Source: Caldifarciminota bacterium (lineage in GTDB: Bacteria; Hydrothermota; Tepidihabitantia; SM23-42). Taken from it: a stretch of DNA of 8,042 nt. Location: assembly GCA_023128195.1 (NCBI GenBank), contig JAGMEL010000295.1, forward strand, positions 1 to 8,042. The letters are read 5' to 3'. Positions 1 through 6,410 of this stretch are shown here, in pieces (the stretch's first letter is position 1; the number at the start of each line of letters is the position of its first letter). The position numbers and the translations under genes were made by a program. The notes under the pieces were generated by a model, which did no database searches, had not been told where the DNA came from, and saw only the letters and a list, made by a program, of their open reading frames with translations.

Positions 1-1
1 A

Positions 2-172
2 AAACTAAAAGAGAAAAAGCCGAAGGAAGAAATTAAGAAAAAGAAAAAACCTGGTAAAAAAGAAAAAAAGATATCAAGAAAAAAGAAAGCAAAGAAGGAA
101 AAGAAAGATAAAAAAGCGAGTAAACAAATAAAAGGAAAGAAAAAGACGAAATCGAAGAAAAAACGTAAATAG
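2..172 (+). CDS. C-terminal end of a lysine-rich protein (partial, 5' end outside window)
   Basis: Reading from base 2, this frame is open from the window edge to a TAG at 170-172 and gives 56 residues, about 33 of them lysine. The rest are mainly Glu, Ser, Arg, Ala, Gly and Pro. The other two + frames are broken by stops (TAA at 6-8 and at 121-123), so this frame is the natural one. Such tails occur on histone H1-like nucleoid proteins, on ribosomal or RNA-binding proteins, and as basic extensions of enzymes such as helicases. The functional domain lies outside the window, so no function can be assigned. What is visible fits a disordered, nucleic-acid-binding tail. Low-complexity A-rich DNA can stay open by chance, but the consistent lysine coding by both AAA and AAG argues for a real protein end. 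Confidence 0.6.
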   Translation, partial: KLKEKKPKEEIKKKKKPGKKEKKISRKKKAKKEKKDKKASKQIKGKKKTKSKKKRK

Positions 173-237
173 TTAATATCCACAACAGAAGACACAGAAT
201 TATACCAGCCTATTAGGTAAAAAACTAGTATTTACTA

Positions 238-266
238 TTGACATTTTACCAATTTTTTATTATATT
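238..266 (+). promoter_or_regulatory. Sigma70-type promoter upstream of the HD-GYP regulator gene
   Basis: TTGACA (238-243) is a perfect -35 box. A 17-base spacer separates it from TATATT (261-266), a five-of-six -10 box. Transcription would start near 273, leaving a leader of about 100 bases before the ATG at 373. The first 23 bases are almost the same as the promoter before tldD at 2206-2228, with 21 of 23 identical. Confidence 0.7.
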
Positions 267-277
267 TATAATAGAAG

Positions 278-376
278 ATGAATTATTATATATGGTTGTC
301 TTGCACTATACCGGGTATGGCACAAAAACCAAATCCTTATTCGCTAGTTTTAAAGCAACCTGGAGATAGCAGATGA
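278..376 (+). CDS. Possible short leader ORF overlapping the HD-GYP gene start
   Basis: An ATG at 278 opens a 32-residue frame that ends in TGA at 374-376. A second in-frame ATG at 317 would give 19 residues. The stop overlaps the ATG of the response regulator (373-375) as ATGA, a layout typical of translational coupling. The first ATG lies only about five bases after the predicted transcription start and has no clear Shine-Dalgarno site. The second ATG has only a weak GGG very close by. No family is recognised. It could be a coupling leader peptide, the remnant of a gene, or chance, since a frame of this length is common in random sequence. Confidence 0.2.
   Translation: MNYYIWLSCTIPGMAQKPNPYSLVLKQPGDSR
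302..322. promoter_or_regulatory. Dyad-symmetric element in the leader of the HD-GYP gene
   Basis: The arms ATACC (308-312) and GGTAT (314-318) are separated by one G. An outer TGC (302-304) matches GCA (320-322) with a small offset. A one-base centre is unsuitable for a full RNA hairpin but fits a binding site for a dimeric DNA-binding protein downstream of the promoter, where it could act as an operator. It may be chance, as the perfect part is only five bases per arm. Confidence 0.2.
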
Positions 377-2160
377 GTGAAACTATTAAAAAAGATCTAC
401 ATACAATACTTCTTATCAATGACAACTCGGGTGACAGCGCCTTAATTATACGTGAGCTCAGTAATGAATTTTCTGATCTACAAATGAACCATGTCCGTGA
501 CCAAAAAAGTTTTACTGATGCATTAAATGAAGGCAGTTTCGATCTTGTGATCACTGATTACAAACTTTGCTGGACCAATGGGTTGGATATTCTAAAAAAG
601 ATAAAAGCACAGTGGCCAGACTGCCCAGTGATAATGTCTACTGACACTGATGATGAAGAAATTGCAATTGAGGCGATTAAATCGGGTTTGGATGATTATA
701 TACTCAAATCACCCAAACATTTTATGCGTATTCCTATTGTTGTAAGATTAGTTGTGGAACGGACACAACAGCGTCAGGAATTAAAAAAAACAGAAACCCG
801 TTATCGTACTCTATTTGAGGATGTACCGGTCGGCTTGTATAGAAGTATGCCGGATGGAAAAATAACGGATGTCAACCCGACCTTAGTTCAGATGCTTGGC
901 TATCCAAATCGGCAATTACTGTTAGAAAAAAATGCAGCTGATATCTATGTTAATTCTGAGGATCGCAAACAAATTCAAAAAATTTTACAACGTGATGGTG
1001 TTGTACATAATTTTGAAAAACAGATGCGAAGGTACGACGGTACGTTTATCTGGGCAAAAGATACTGCCCGGGCAGTTACAGATGCTAAAGGTCAAGTAAT
1101 TTGCTACGAAGGTAGTTTAGAAGATATCACGGCTCGAAAACGGGCTGAAGTGGCGCTGCAAGAATCAGAGAACCGTTATCGCCGCCTTATTGAATTCAGT
1201 GATGAATTGATATTCAGCATAGACCGGAATGGCATCTTCAAAACAGCCGGGGGCACACGCCTGCGCGAATTTGGTCTCAAACCAGAGGACATTGTAGGAC
1301 ACTCTATAGAAACCTTTTTCTTTAAGGAACAAACCAGCCAATACCATGAACGACACCGAAAGGTTTTTGAGAGTGGTAAAGCAACTACTTATGAACACAC
1401 CTACGAGTTCGCCGGTGTGATAAGAAATGATATGACTATACTTTATCCAATCAAAGATGAGCATGGAAAAGTTGAACTGATAGGTGTTATCTGTCGCGAT
1501 ATCAGCGAGCGTAAGCAGGTAGAAGAGAAACTAAAACAGAGTTTCGAGAAGTTACAAAATACCATTAAAAGTACAATATCTGCTATTGCAAGAATTGTCG
1601 AAATGAGGGATCCCTATACTGCTGGTCATCAACAAAGAGTTACAGTGCTTGCCATAGCAATAGCCAGGGAGATGAATCTCCCTGAGGAACAAATCAGGGG
1701 ACTCCATATAGCAGCATTAATCCATGATATAGGTAAAATCTATGTCCCTGCTGAGATTCTCAGCCGACCGAGTAACTTAAACGAATCTGAACTTGCTTTA
1801 ATCAAAACCCACTCTAAAATTGGATACGATATATTAAAAACAATCGAATTTCCCTGGCCAATTGCCAAAATTGTTTACCAACACCATGAACGGTTGGATG
1901 GCTCTGGATATCCAGAGGGCATTAAGAACGGAGATATTCTCCTTGAGGCAAGGATTCTGGCAGTGGCTGACATGGTAGAAGCAATGTCTTCGCACCGCCC
2001 TTACCGACCAGCCCGTGGTCTGAAATCAACATTAGAAGAGACAAAAAAGAATAAGGGTATTCTGTATGACCCTGATGTAGTGGATGTTTGCTTAGAACTC
2101 TTTAATAAAAAGAATTTTAAATTTCAACAAGCTAAATTAGTTCCGCTATTTAATTTTTAA
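373..2160 (+). CDS. Response regulator with REC, two PAS domains and HD-GYP (predicted cyclic-di-GMP phosphodiesterase)
   Basis: This 595-residue cytoplasmic signalling protein has no membrane segment. An N-terminal REC domain (about 8-128) has phospho-acceptor D62, switch T90 and conserved K112. Its first acidic-pocket position is N16 beside D17, where Glu or Asp is usual. Two PAS domains follow (about 141-259 and 265-381), each ending in the D-I-(T/S)-x-R-K type motif. A short coiled linker leads to a C-terminal HD-GYP domain (about 400-580) with H419, H451-D452-I-G-K455, H480, the HHERxDGxGYP motif at 504-514, and D533. In the family, this domain hydrolyses cyclic-di-GMP to pGpG or GMP using a bi- or trinuclear metal centre. 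All the motifs are intact, so activity is expected. No GGDEF or EAL domain is present. The start is supported by GGAG at 362-365, seven bases upstream. A cognate sensor kinase is not in the window, so the phosphate donor is unknown. The PAS ligands cannot be read from sequence. Confidence 0.93.
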   Translation: MSETIKKDLHTILLINDNSGDSALIIRELSNEFSDLQMNHVRDQKSFTDALNEGSFDLVITDYKLCWTNGLDILKKIKAQWPDCPVIMSTDTDDEEIAIEAIKSGLDDYILKSPKHFMRIPIVVRLVVERTQQRQELKKTETRYRTLFEDVPVGLYRSMPDGKITDVNPTLVQMLGYPNRQLLLEKNAADIYVNSEDRKQIQKILQRDGVVHNFEKQMRRYDGTFIWAKDTARAVTDAKGQVICYEGSLEDITARKRAEVALQESENRYRRLIEFSDELIFSIDRNGIFKTAGGTRLREFGLKPEDIVGHSIETFFFKEQTSQYHERHRKVFESGKATTYEHTYEFAGVIRNDMTILYPIKDEHGKVELIGVICRDISERKQVEEKLKQSFEKLQNTIKSTISAIARIVEMRDPYTAGHQQRVTVLAIAIAREMNLPEEQIRGLHIAALIHDIGKIYVPAEILSRPSNLNESELALIKTHSKIGYDILKTIEFPWPIAKIVYQHHERLDGSGYPEGIKNGDILLEARILAVADMVEAMSSHRPYRPARGLKSTLEETKKNKGILYDPDVVDVCLELFNKKNFKFQQAKLVPLFNF

Positions 2161-2322
2161 ACTAATTCTTTTCTTTCATCATCTTTTTTGAATTGTCTCT
2201 GTATCTTGACATTCTACCGATTTTTTATATAATTTTTAAGTGAAATCAATTGAAATAATATATTCTGTCGAAGTACTAAAGGTATAAATTGAATAGTAGT
2301 ATTAAAAAAGAAAGGAGTTTAT
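2161..2322 (+). promoter_or_regulatory. Intergenic region with consensus promoter for the tldD-tldE operon
   Basis: TTGACA (2206-2211), a 16-base spacer and TATAAT (2228-2233) are perfect -35 and -10 boxes. The predicted start is near 2240, giving a leader of about 80 bases. The strong Shine-Dalgarno sequence AAAGGAG (2311-2317) lies five bases before the ATG at 2323. Nothing between the stop of the previous gene and this promoter resembles a strong GC-rich terminator hairpin, so some read-through from the HD-GYP gene is possible. The box from the -35 through the T-run is nearly repeated at 238-260. Confidence 0.75.
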
Positions 2323-3687
2323 ATGTTTGATTTATTAAAATCAATGCTTTCGAAAACTGATTCAAAATACGCAGATCTTCGATACGAAATCAAGAAAGAG
2401 ATAAAAATCATTTTTAATGGAAAAGAATTAACACAGATTGGCTCCAATTTAACTGACGGTTATGTCTTAAGAATTTTAAAAAATGGTGGGTTGTCTTCTG
2501 TAGCATTCACAAAAGGAATTGATGCGGAGAAGGCAATACGAACTGCTGAGATGAACGCCGTTCTCGTTTCAGAAAATATAGAAGAACCAATACAATTTGC
2601 AAAGGCTGATGTTGTAAAAGATACCTTTTCACCAAAGCTTGAGGAGGATCCTCGGCGAATTTCGATTGATGAAAAACTTGAACTAACCAGAAAATACAAC
2701 AATCTACCATTAAAATACGAAAAGATTGCCACAACAAACATAGGGTATATGGAAGTCATACGCGAAAAGTATTTTGTTAATACCGAAGGGAGTGAAATCA
2801 GAGAAGATCTGATCACAACAAGAATCAATGGATTGATCACGAGCAGGGACGGAAATCTTATTCAGAACGTAAGGGCGGGCACTGGAGGAAGCAATGGTTT
2901 TGCAATCTTAAGGAATGCACAGGAAGAATTTGAGAAAAAGACATCCATCGCGCTTCAATTATTAAAAGCAAAACCTGTTGAGGCAGGTGTCCATAATGTA
3001 ATCCTCAATCCCAGTCTTGCCGGCGTTTTTACTCACGAAGCATTTGGCCACTTTTCTGAAGCAGATCTTATCGAAGATAATCCTACCATGCGAAAAAAAA
3101 TGAAAATCAATGCAAAATTAGGAAGTGATATTCTAAGTATTATTGATGACCCAACAATGCCCAACCAGTTAGGATTTTACAAGTATGACGATGAAGGCGT
3201 AATGGCAAGACCCACCCAGCTTCTGAAAAACGGGGTTCTGGTCGGACGACTACATTCAAGAAGAAGTGCAGCTGCCTTTAGAGAACAACTCAGCGGCCAT
3301 TGTATTGCGCAAGATTACCGATATGCACCAATTATACGAATGGGGAATATTTATATTGAACCTGACACAAATACTTTTGATGACCTCTTGGCTACGATGG
3401 GAAATGGGCTATATATCTTAGATGCCAAGGGAGGTCAAACAAGCGGCGAAAACTTCACCTTTGGAGCACAATATGGATACATTGTGAAGAACAGTAAATT
3501 AGATGAAATGGTCCGTGACATTAATATGTCCGGCAACTTATACAAAACACTGCAAAATATTGCAGTAATAGGAAGTGATTTGGTACTGAGCAAGATTGGC
3601 GGTTGCGGTAAAGGACAGCTTAATATTCGTTCGTGTCATGGAGCACCACATGTATTTATTAAAAATGTGATCATAGGAGGAGTATAA
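2323..3687 (+). CDS. tldD: TldD, catalytic subunit of the TldD/TldE metalloprotease
   Basis: This 454-residue cytoplasmic protein of the TldD/PmbA (modulator of DNA gyrase) family is somewhat shorter than E. coli TldD (481). The zinc-binding HExxxH motif is present as H238-E239-A-F-G-H242, followed by the acidic Ser-Glu-Ala-Asp stretch. A Cys near the C-terminus (C428, in Gly-Gly-Cys-Gly-Lys) matches the third metal ligand reported for E. coli TldD. In known cases TldD pairs with TldE to degrade or trim unfolded peptides, as in microcin B17 leader removal and CcdA degradation. The active site is intact here. The next gene encodes the partner and starts one base after this stop. The start at 2323 follows AAAGGAG at a five-base spacing, and the N-terminal sequence begins just before the expected domain. 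The natural substrate cannot be told from the window, and no obvious modified-peptide cluster is present. Confidence 0.93.
   Translation: MFDLLKSMLSKTDSKYADLRYEIKKEIKIIFNGKELTQIGSNLTDGYVLRILKNGGLSSVAFTKGIDAEKAIRTAEMNAVLVSENIEEPIQFAKADVVKDTFSPKLEEDPRRISIDEKLELTRKYNNLPLKYEKIATTNIGYMEVIREKYFVNTEGSEIREDLITTRINGLITSRDGNLIQNVRAGTGGSNGFAILRNAQEEFEKKTSIALQLLKAKPVEAGVHNVILNPSLAGVFTHEAFGHFSEADLIEDNPTMRKKMKINAKLGSDILSIIDDPTMPNQLGFYKYDDEGVMARPTQLLKNGVLVGRLHSRRSAAAFREQLSGHCIAQDYRYAPIIRMGNIYIEPDTNTFDDLLATMGNGLYILDAKGGQTSGENFTFGAQYGYIVKNSKLDEMVRDINMSGNLYKTLQNIAVIGSDLVLSKIGGCGKGQLNIRSCHGAPHVFIKNVIIGGV
3675..3682 (+). promoter_or_regulatory. Strong Shine-Dalgarno site for tldE inside the end of tldD
   Basis: AGGAGGAG lies six bases before the ATG at 3689 and inside the last codons of tldD. 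With the one-base gap between stop and start, it supports coupled, near-equal translation of the two protease subunits. Confidence 0.8.
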
Positions 3688-3688
3688 A

Positions 3689-4999
3689 ATGGAAAAATTG
3701 CTGGCAATTGCCAAGGCGAACAGTGACAAAGTAGAAATATTTTCTTTGGAACAAACAATCAATTTAGTAAAATTTGAAAATTCAAAGCTTAAGAATATAG
3801 AGTGTAAGGTTCAATCTGGAATCAGTCTTAGATTAATAAAGGATGGTAAGCTCGGATTTTCATATACAAAAAATTTGATAAACCGCGAAGAACTTTTACA
3901 AAATGCGTTAGATTCTCTTAAAGGAGGTGTTGAGGCAACATTCGATTTTCCGCATACAAAAGATTTACCCAGGCTTAGTACATATGACCCTTCAATTGAG
4001 AACATCTCAAACAAAAATTTTGTAGATGAGTGTAATCGGGTATGTAAAAAACTATCATCAAAAACAAAAGGACAGATCAATGTATCGGCGGGAAGCGCAA
4101 TAGATAAGTTACGAATAATAAACAGTTCTGGTACTGATGTATTGTTAAGTACCTCTAATTATTTTTTTCATAATACAATACTATATCCAAATTCGTATGC
4201 TGCAATACATCGGATGCTATATCTCAAAAAATTTGAAAAATCACCCGATGAATATTTGCATTTTGTTCTTGATACCTATAACCGTTCATTAAAGAAAGTA
4301 AATCCCAAAGCTGGAAAAATGAAGGTCCTTTTTATGCCTGAAACAATGTATGTTTTAATGTGGAGACTACTAAGTGCGACAAGCGGCAAAGATGTATATC
4401 AGAAACAATCTCCTATGGCAGAAAAGATTGGTGAAAAAATATTTGATGCAAAAATAACCATATACGACGATCCATTGAATGACAAAATGCCTAATGCAAG
4501 ATCGTTCGATGACGAAGGAATGCCTTGCAGGTATTTACCGATTATTGAAAAAGGCAGGTTGAAAAATTTCTATTATGACCTGCACTATTCAAAAAAAATG
4601 AATACAAAACCGACCGGTCATGGATACAAAAGCGCAATGTGGGGAGGAGATACGGTTTTCTTAAAACCAATTCCATCCCTTGAACATCTCCATATAAAAC
4701 CAGGAACTAAATCCTTTTCCGAACTCATAAAGTTAATGGATAAGGGTATTGTAGTTGCCGGAGCATTAGGAGCTCACAGCGGCAATATTCAAAACGGAGA
4801 TTTCTCCATAGGCCTCTCCCCTGGTTTGTATGTAGATAATGGTGAAATAGTTGGGCACGTAAAGGATGCCATGATAGCCGGTAATATATATAATGCAATG
4901 AAAAATGTTATTGATATTGAGGACACCTGTTATCCAGTTTCTGCAGGCACCTTTCCAGCGATAATATTTGATAATATAAGTGTGGCAACAAGGAAATAA
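3689..4999 (+). CDS. pmbA: TldE/PmbA, partner subunit of the TldD/TldE metalloprotease
   Basis: This 436-residue member of the TldD/PmbA family is close to E. coli TldE/PmbA (450). It shares the family's N-terminal fold and the C-terminal block (G-N-I-Y-N-A-M then an Asn-rich region, followed by a Gly-rich end). At the position of the TldD HExxxH motif it has no His-x3-His pair, which is normal for the non-catalytic E subunit. In the studied enzyme the two proteins form a heterodimer in which TldE helps bind the peptide while TldD supplies the metal. The gene begins one base after the tldD stop, behind AGGAGGAG, so the two are clearly co-transcribed and translationally coupled. The pair is more divergent from enterobacterial TldE than TldD is from its counterpart, as is usual for this subunit. 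The identity as TldE rests on both family similarity and position. Confidence 0.88.
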   Translation: MEKLLAIAKANSDKVEIFSLEQTINLVKFENSKLKNIECKVQSGISLRLIKDGKLGFSYTKNLINREELLQNALDSLKGGVEATFDFPHTKDLPRLSTYDPSIENISNKNFVDECNRVCKKLSSKTKGQINVSAGSAIDKLRIINSSGTDVLLSTSNYFFHNTILYPNSYAAIHRMLYLKKFEKSPDEYLHFVLDTYNRSLKKVNPKAGKMKVLFMPETMYVLMWRLLSATSGKDVYQKQSPMAEKIGEKIFDAKITIYDDPLNDKMPNARSFDDEGMPCRYLPIIEKGRLKNFYYDLHYSKKMNTKPTGHGYKSAMWGGDTVFLKPIPSLEHLHIKPGTKSFSELIKLMDKGIVVAGALGAHSGNIQNGDFSIGLSPGLYVDNGEIVGHVKDAMIAGNIYNAMKNVIDIEDTCYPVSAGTFPAIIFDNISVATRK

Positions 5000-5190
5000 G
5001 TATTTTGGAGTTCAATAAGCCTGCGATGAACTCAGTCGAATCGTCCCCTTATCTCAATTATTTTATTAATTATTGTTGCAACAGGTGATAAAAAGGCTTT
5101 TTCTTCAGCGGCATCTTCGTTAAAAAAATGTCTGAAATAGCTTCAAAATTTAGGTTTAGTTCTTTTAAACATAAATTTGAAAGGAAAATT
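5000..5190 (+). other. Gap between tldE and purH with an inverted repeat and a tiny ORF
   Basis: A perfect 7-bp inverted repeat, GAGTTCA (5008-5014) and TGAACTC (5027-5033), has a 12-base loop and is not followed by a T-run, so it is not a standard terminator. A 20-codon ORF runs from the ATG at 5026 to TGA at 5086-5088. The rest is AT-rich, and no consensus promoter is evident for the following gene. I saw no sequence resembling a known purine or ZTP riboswitch. Confidence 0.4.
5179..5185 (+). promoter_or_regulatory. Shine-Dalgarno site that sets the purH start
   Basis: GAAAGGA lies five bases before the ATG at 5191. The upstream in-frame ATG at 5128 has no such site and would add 21 residues with no family match, so 5191 is preferred. 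Confidence 0.75.
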
Positions 5191-6366
5191 ATGGAAAGCA
5201 ATGAAATAAAGCTTAAATATGGATGCAATCCACATCAATCAAAAGCACGGGTATTTTCCAAATCCGGAGACCTTCCATTTACTATTCTAAATGGTCAACC
5301 CGGTTATATTAATCTTTTAGATGCCATAAACTCCTGGCAATTAGTAAAAGAATTAAAAGCTGCATTAAACCTGCCTGCTGCTGCATCGTTCAAACATGTT
5401 AGCCCCGCTGGTGCAGGAGTAGGTCTTCCACTCGATGATGTCCTGAAGAGCGTCTATTTTGTTGATGATATTGAGTTATCACCGATTGCTACAGCATACG
5501 CAAGGGCGCGCGGTGCTGACCGCATGTCTTCTTTTGGTGATTGGGTTGCAATGAGTGATACAGTTGATATCTCTACTGCCAAACTATTAAAGCGCGAGGT
5601 TTCTGACGGCATAATTGCTCCGGGGTATGATTCAAAAGCATTGGAAATCCTCAAGCAAAAGAGAAAAGGTAAGTATATTACAATTGAAATTGACCCGAAT
5701 TACATCCCACCTGAATTTGAAACAAGGGAAGTATATGGCATTACATTCGAACAAAACCGTAATAATTACCAGATTACCTCTGAGATATTAAAGAATGTTA
5801 TCACTGTAAATAGAGACATACCTTCTTCAGCAGTACGTGATTTATTAGTTGCAACTATAGCCCTTAAATACACACAATCCAATTCTGTGTGCCTTGCATT
5901 TGATGGTCAGGTCATTGGAGCAGGGGCTGGACAACAATCGCGTATCCATTGTACAAAATTAGCCTGTTCTAAGGCTGACAAATGGTTTCTACGTCAGCAT
6001 CCCAAGGTTTTGGAAATGAAATTCAAAAAAGGATTAAAACGTCCTGACAAAATAAATGCTATAGAGCAATATCTTGAAGAAAATTTGACCCGATCAGAAA
6101 AACAAATTTGGGAAACTATGTTTGAGACTATTCCTGAGTCATTTACTAAACAGGAAAAGAATAAATGGTTAAAAAAATTAAATAATGTAGCATTAAGTTC
6201 TGACGCCTTTTTCCCATTTCGAGACAATATTGATAGAGCAAGCCGCAGTGGGGTAAAGTATATTGTGCAGCCTGGTGGTTCAATCAAAGATGTTGATGTA
6301 ATAGATGCAGCAAATAATTATGGAATGGCAATGGCTATATCAGGAGTAAGGCTTTTCCATCATTAA
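5191..6366 (+). CDS. purH: Stand-alone AICAR formyltransferase (purH transformylase domain only)
   Basis: The predicted enzyme transfers a formyl group from 10-formyltetrahydrofolate to AICAR, the penultimate step of IMP synthesis, in the cytoplasm. The 391 residues match the stand-alone AICAR formyltransferase form known from Bacteroides, in length and along the whole sequence as I recall it. Key family motifs are present: the catalytic Lys-His pair K68-H69 in SFKHVSPAGA, the YTQSNS block (227-232), GAGAGQQSR (243-251) and SDAFFPF (337-343). The N-terminal IMP cyclohydrolase (MGS-like) domain of ordinary bifunctional PurH is absent, and there is no room for it between tldE and this gene. The cyclohydrolase must therefore be encoded elsewhere. 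The start at 5191 is chosen for its Shine-Dalgarno site and because the protein then begins just before KLKYGCNPHQ, as in relatives. The Nudix gene follows 40 bases later and may be co-transcribed. Confidence 0.93.
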   Translation: MESNEIKLKYGCNPHQSKARVFSKSGDLPFTILNGQPGYINLLDAINSWQLVKELKAALNLPAAASFKHVSPAGAGVGLPLDDVLKSVYFVDDIELSPIATAYARARGADRMSSFGDWVAMSDTVDISTAKLLKREVSDGIIAPGYDSKALEILKQKRKGKYITIEIDPNYIPPEFETREVYGITFEQNRNNYQITSEILKNVITVNRDIPSSAVRDLLVATIALKYTQSNSVCLAFDGQVIGAGAGQQSRIHCTKLACSKADKWFLRQHPKVLEMKFKKGLKRPDKINAIEQYLEENLTRSEKQIWETMFETIPESFTKQEKNKWLKKLNNVALSSDAFFPFRDNIDRASRSGVKYIVQPGGSIKDVDVIDAANNYGMAMAISGVRLFHH

Positions 6367-6377
6367 TTAAAAGAGGC

Positions 6378-6410
6378 GGGAGGTTCAAAATTGTGGTAAG
6401 AAAAAAATGA
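6378..6410 (+). promoter_or_regulatory. Unusual start region of the Nudix gene: distant SD, GTG minigene and A7 run
   Basis: The only strong Shine-Dalgarno sequence, GGGAGG (6378-6383), is 23 bases before the Nudix ATG (6407), too far for normal use. It is nine bases before a GTG (6393) that opens a five-codon frame ending in TGA at 6408-6410, overlapping the ATG as ATGA. An A7 run (6401-6407) lies across the junction. One extra A would fuse the GTG to the Nudix frame. Coupling, slippage or a homopolymer sequencing error could each explain this. Confidence 0.35.

Noticed and set aside
2460..2840. Minus-strand open frames inside tldD and other genes (for example 1165-1464, 3811-4080 and 5994-6287)
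   Set aside because: Each lies fully opposite a well-supported + strand gene, has no recognisable domain, and is best explained as a by-product of coding on the other strand.
5008..5033. Terminator for the tldD-tldE operon
   Set aside because: The 7-bp inverted repeat is real, but its loop is long and no T-run follows, so it does not meet the pattern of an intrinsic terminator.
5128..5190. Longer start for the AICAR formyltransferase, adding 21 residues
   Set aside because: No Shine-Dalgarno site precedes 5128, the extra residues match no family feature, and the ATG at 5191 has GAAAGGA at a good distance and gives the usual 391-residue length.
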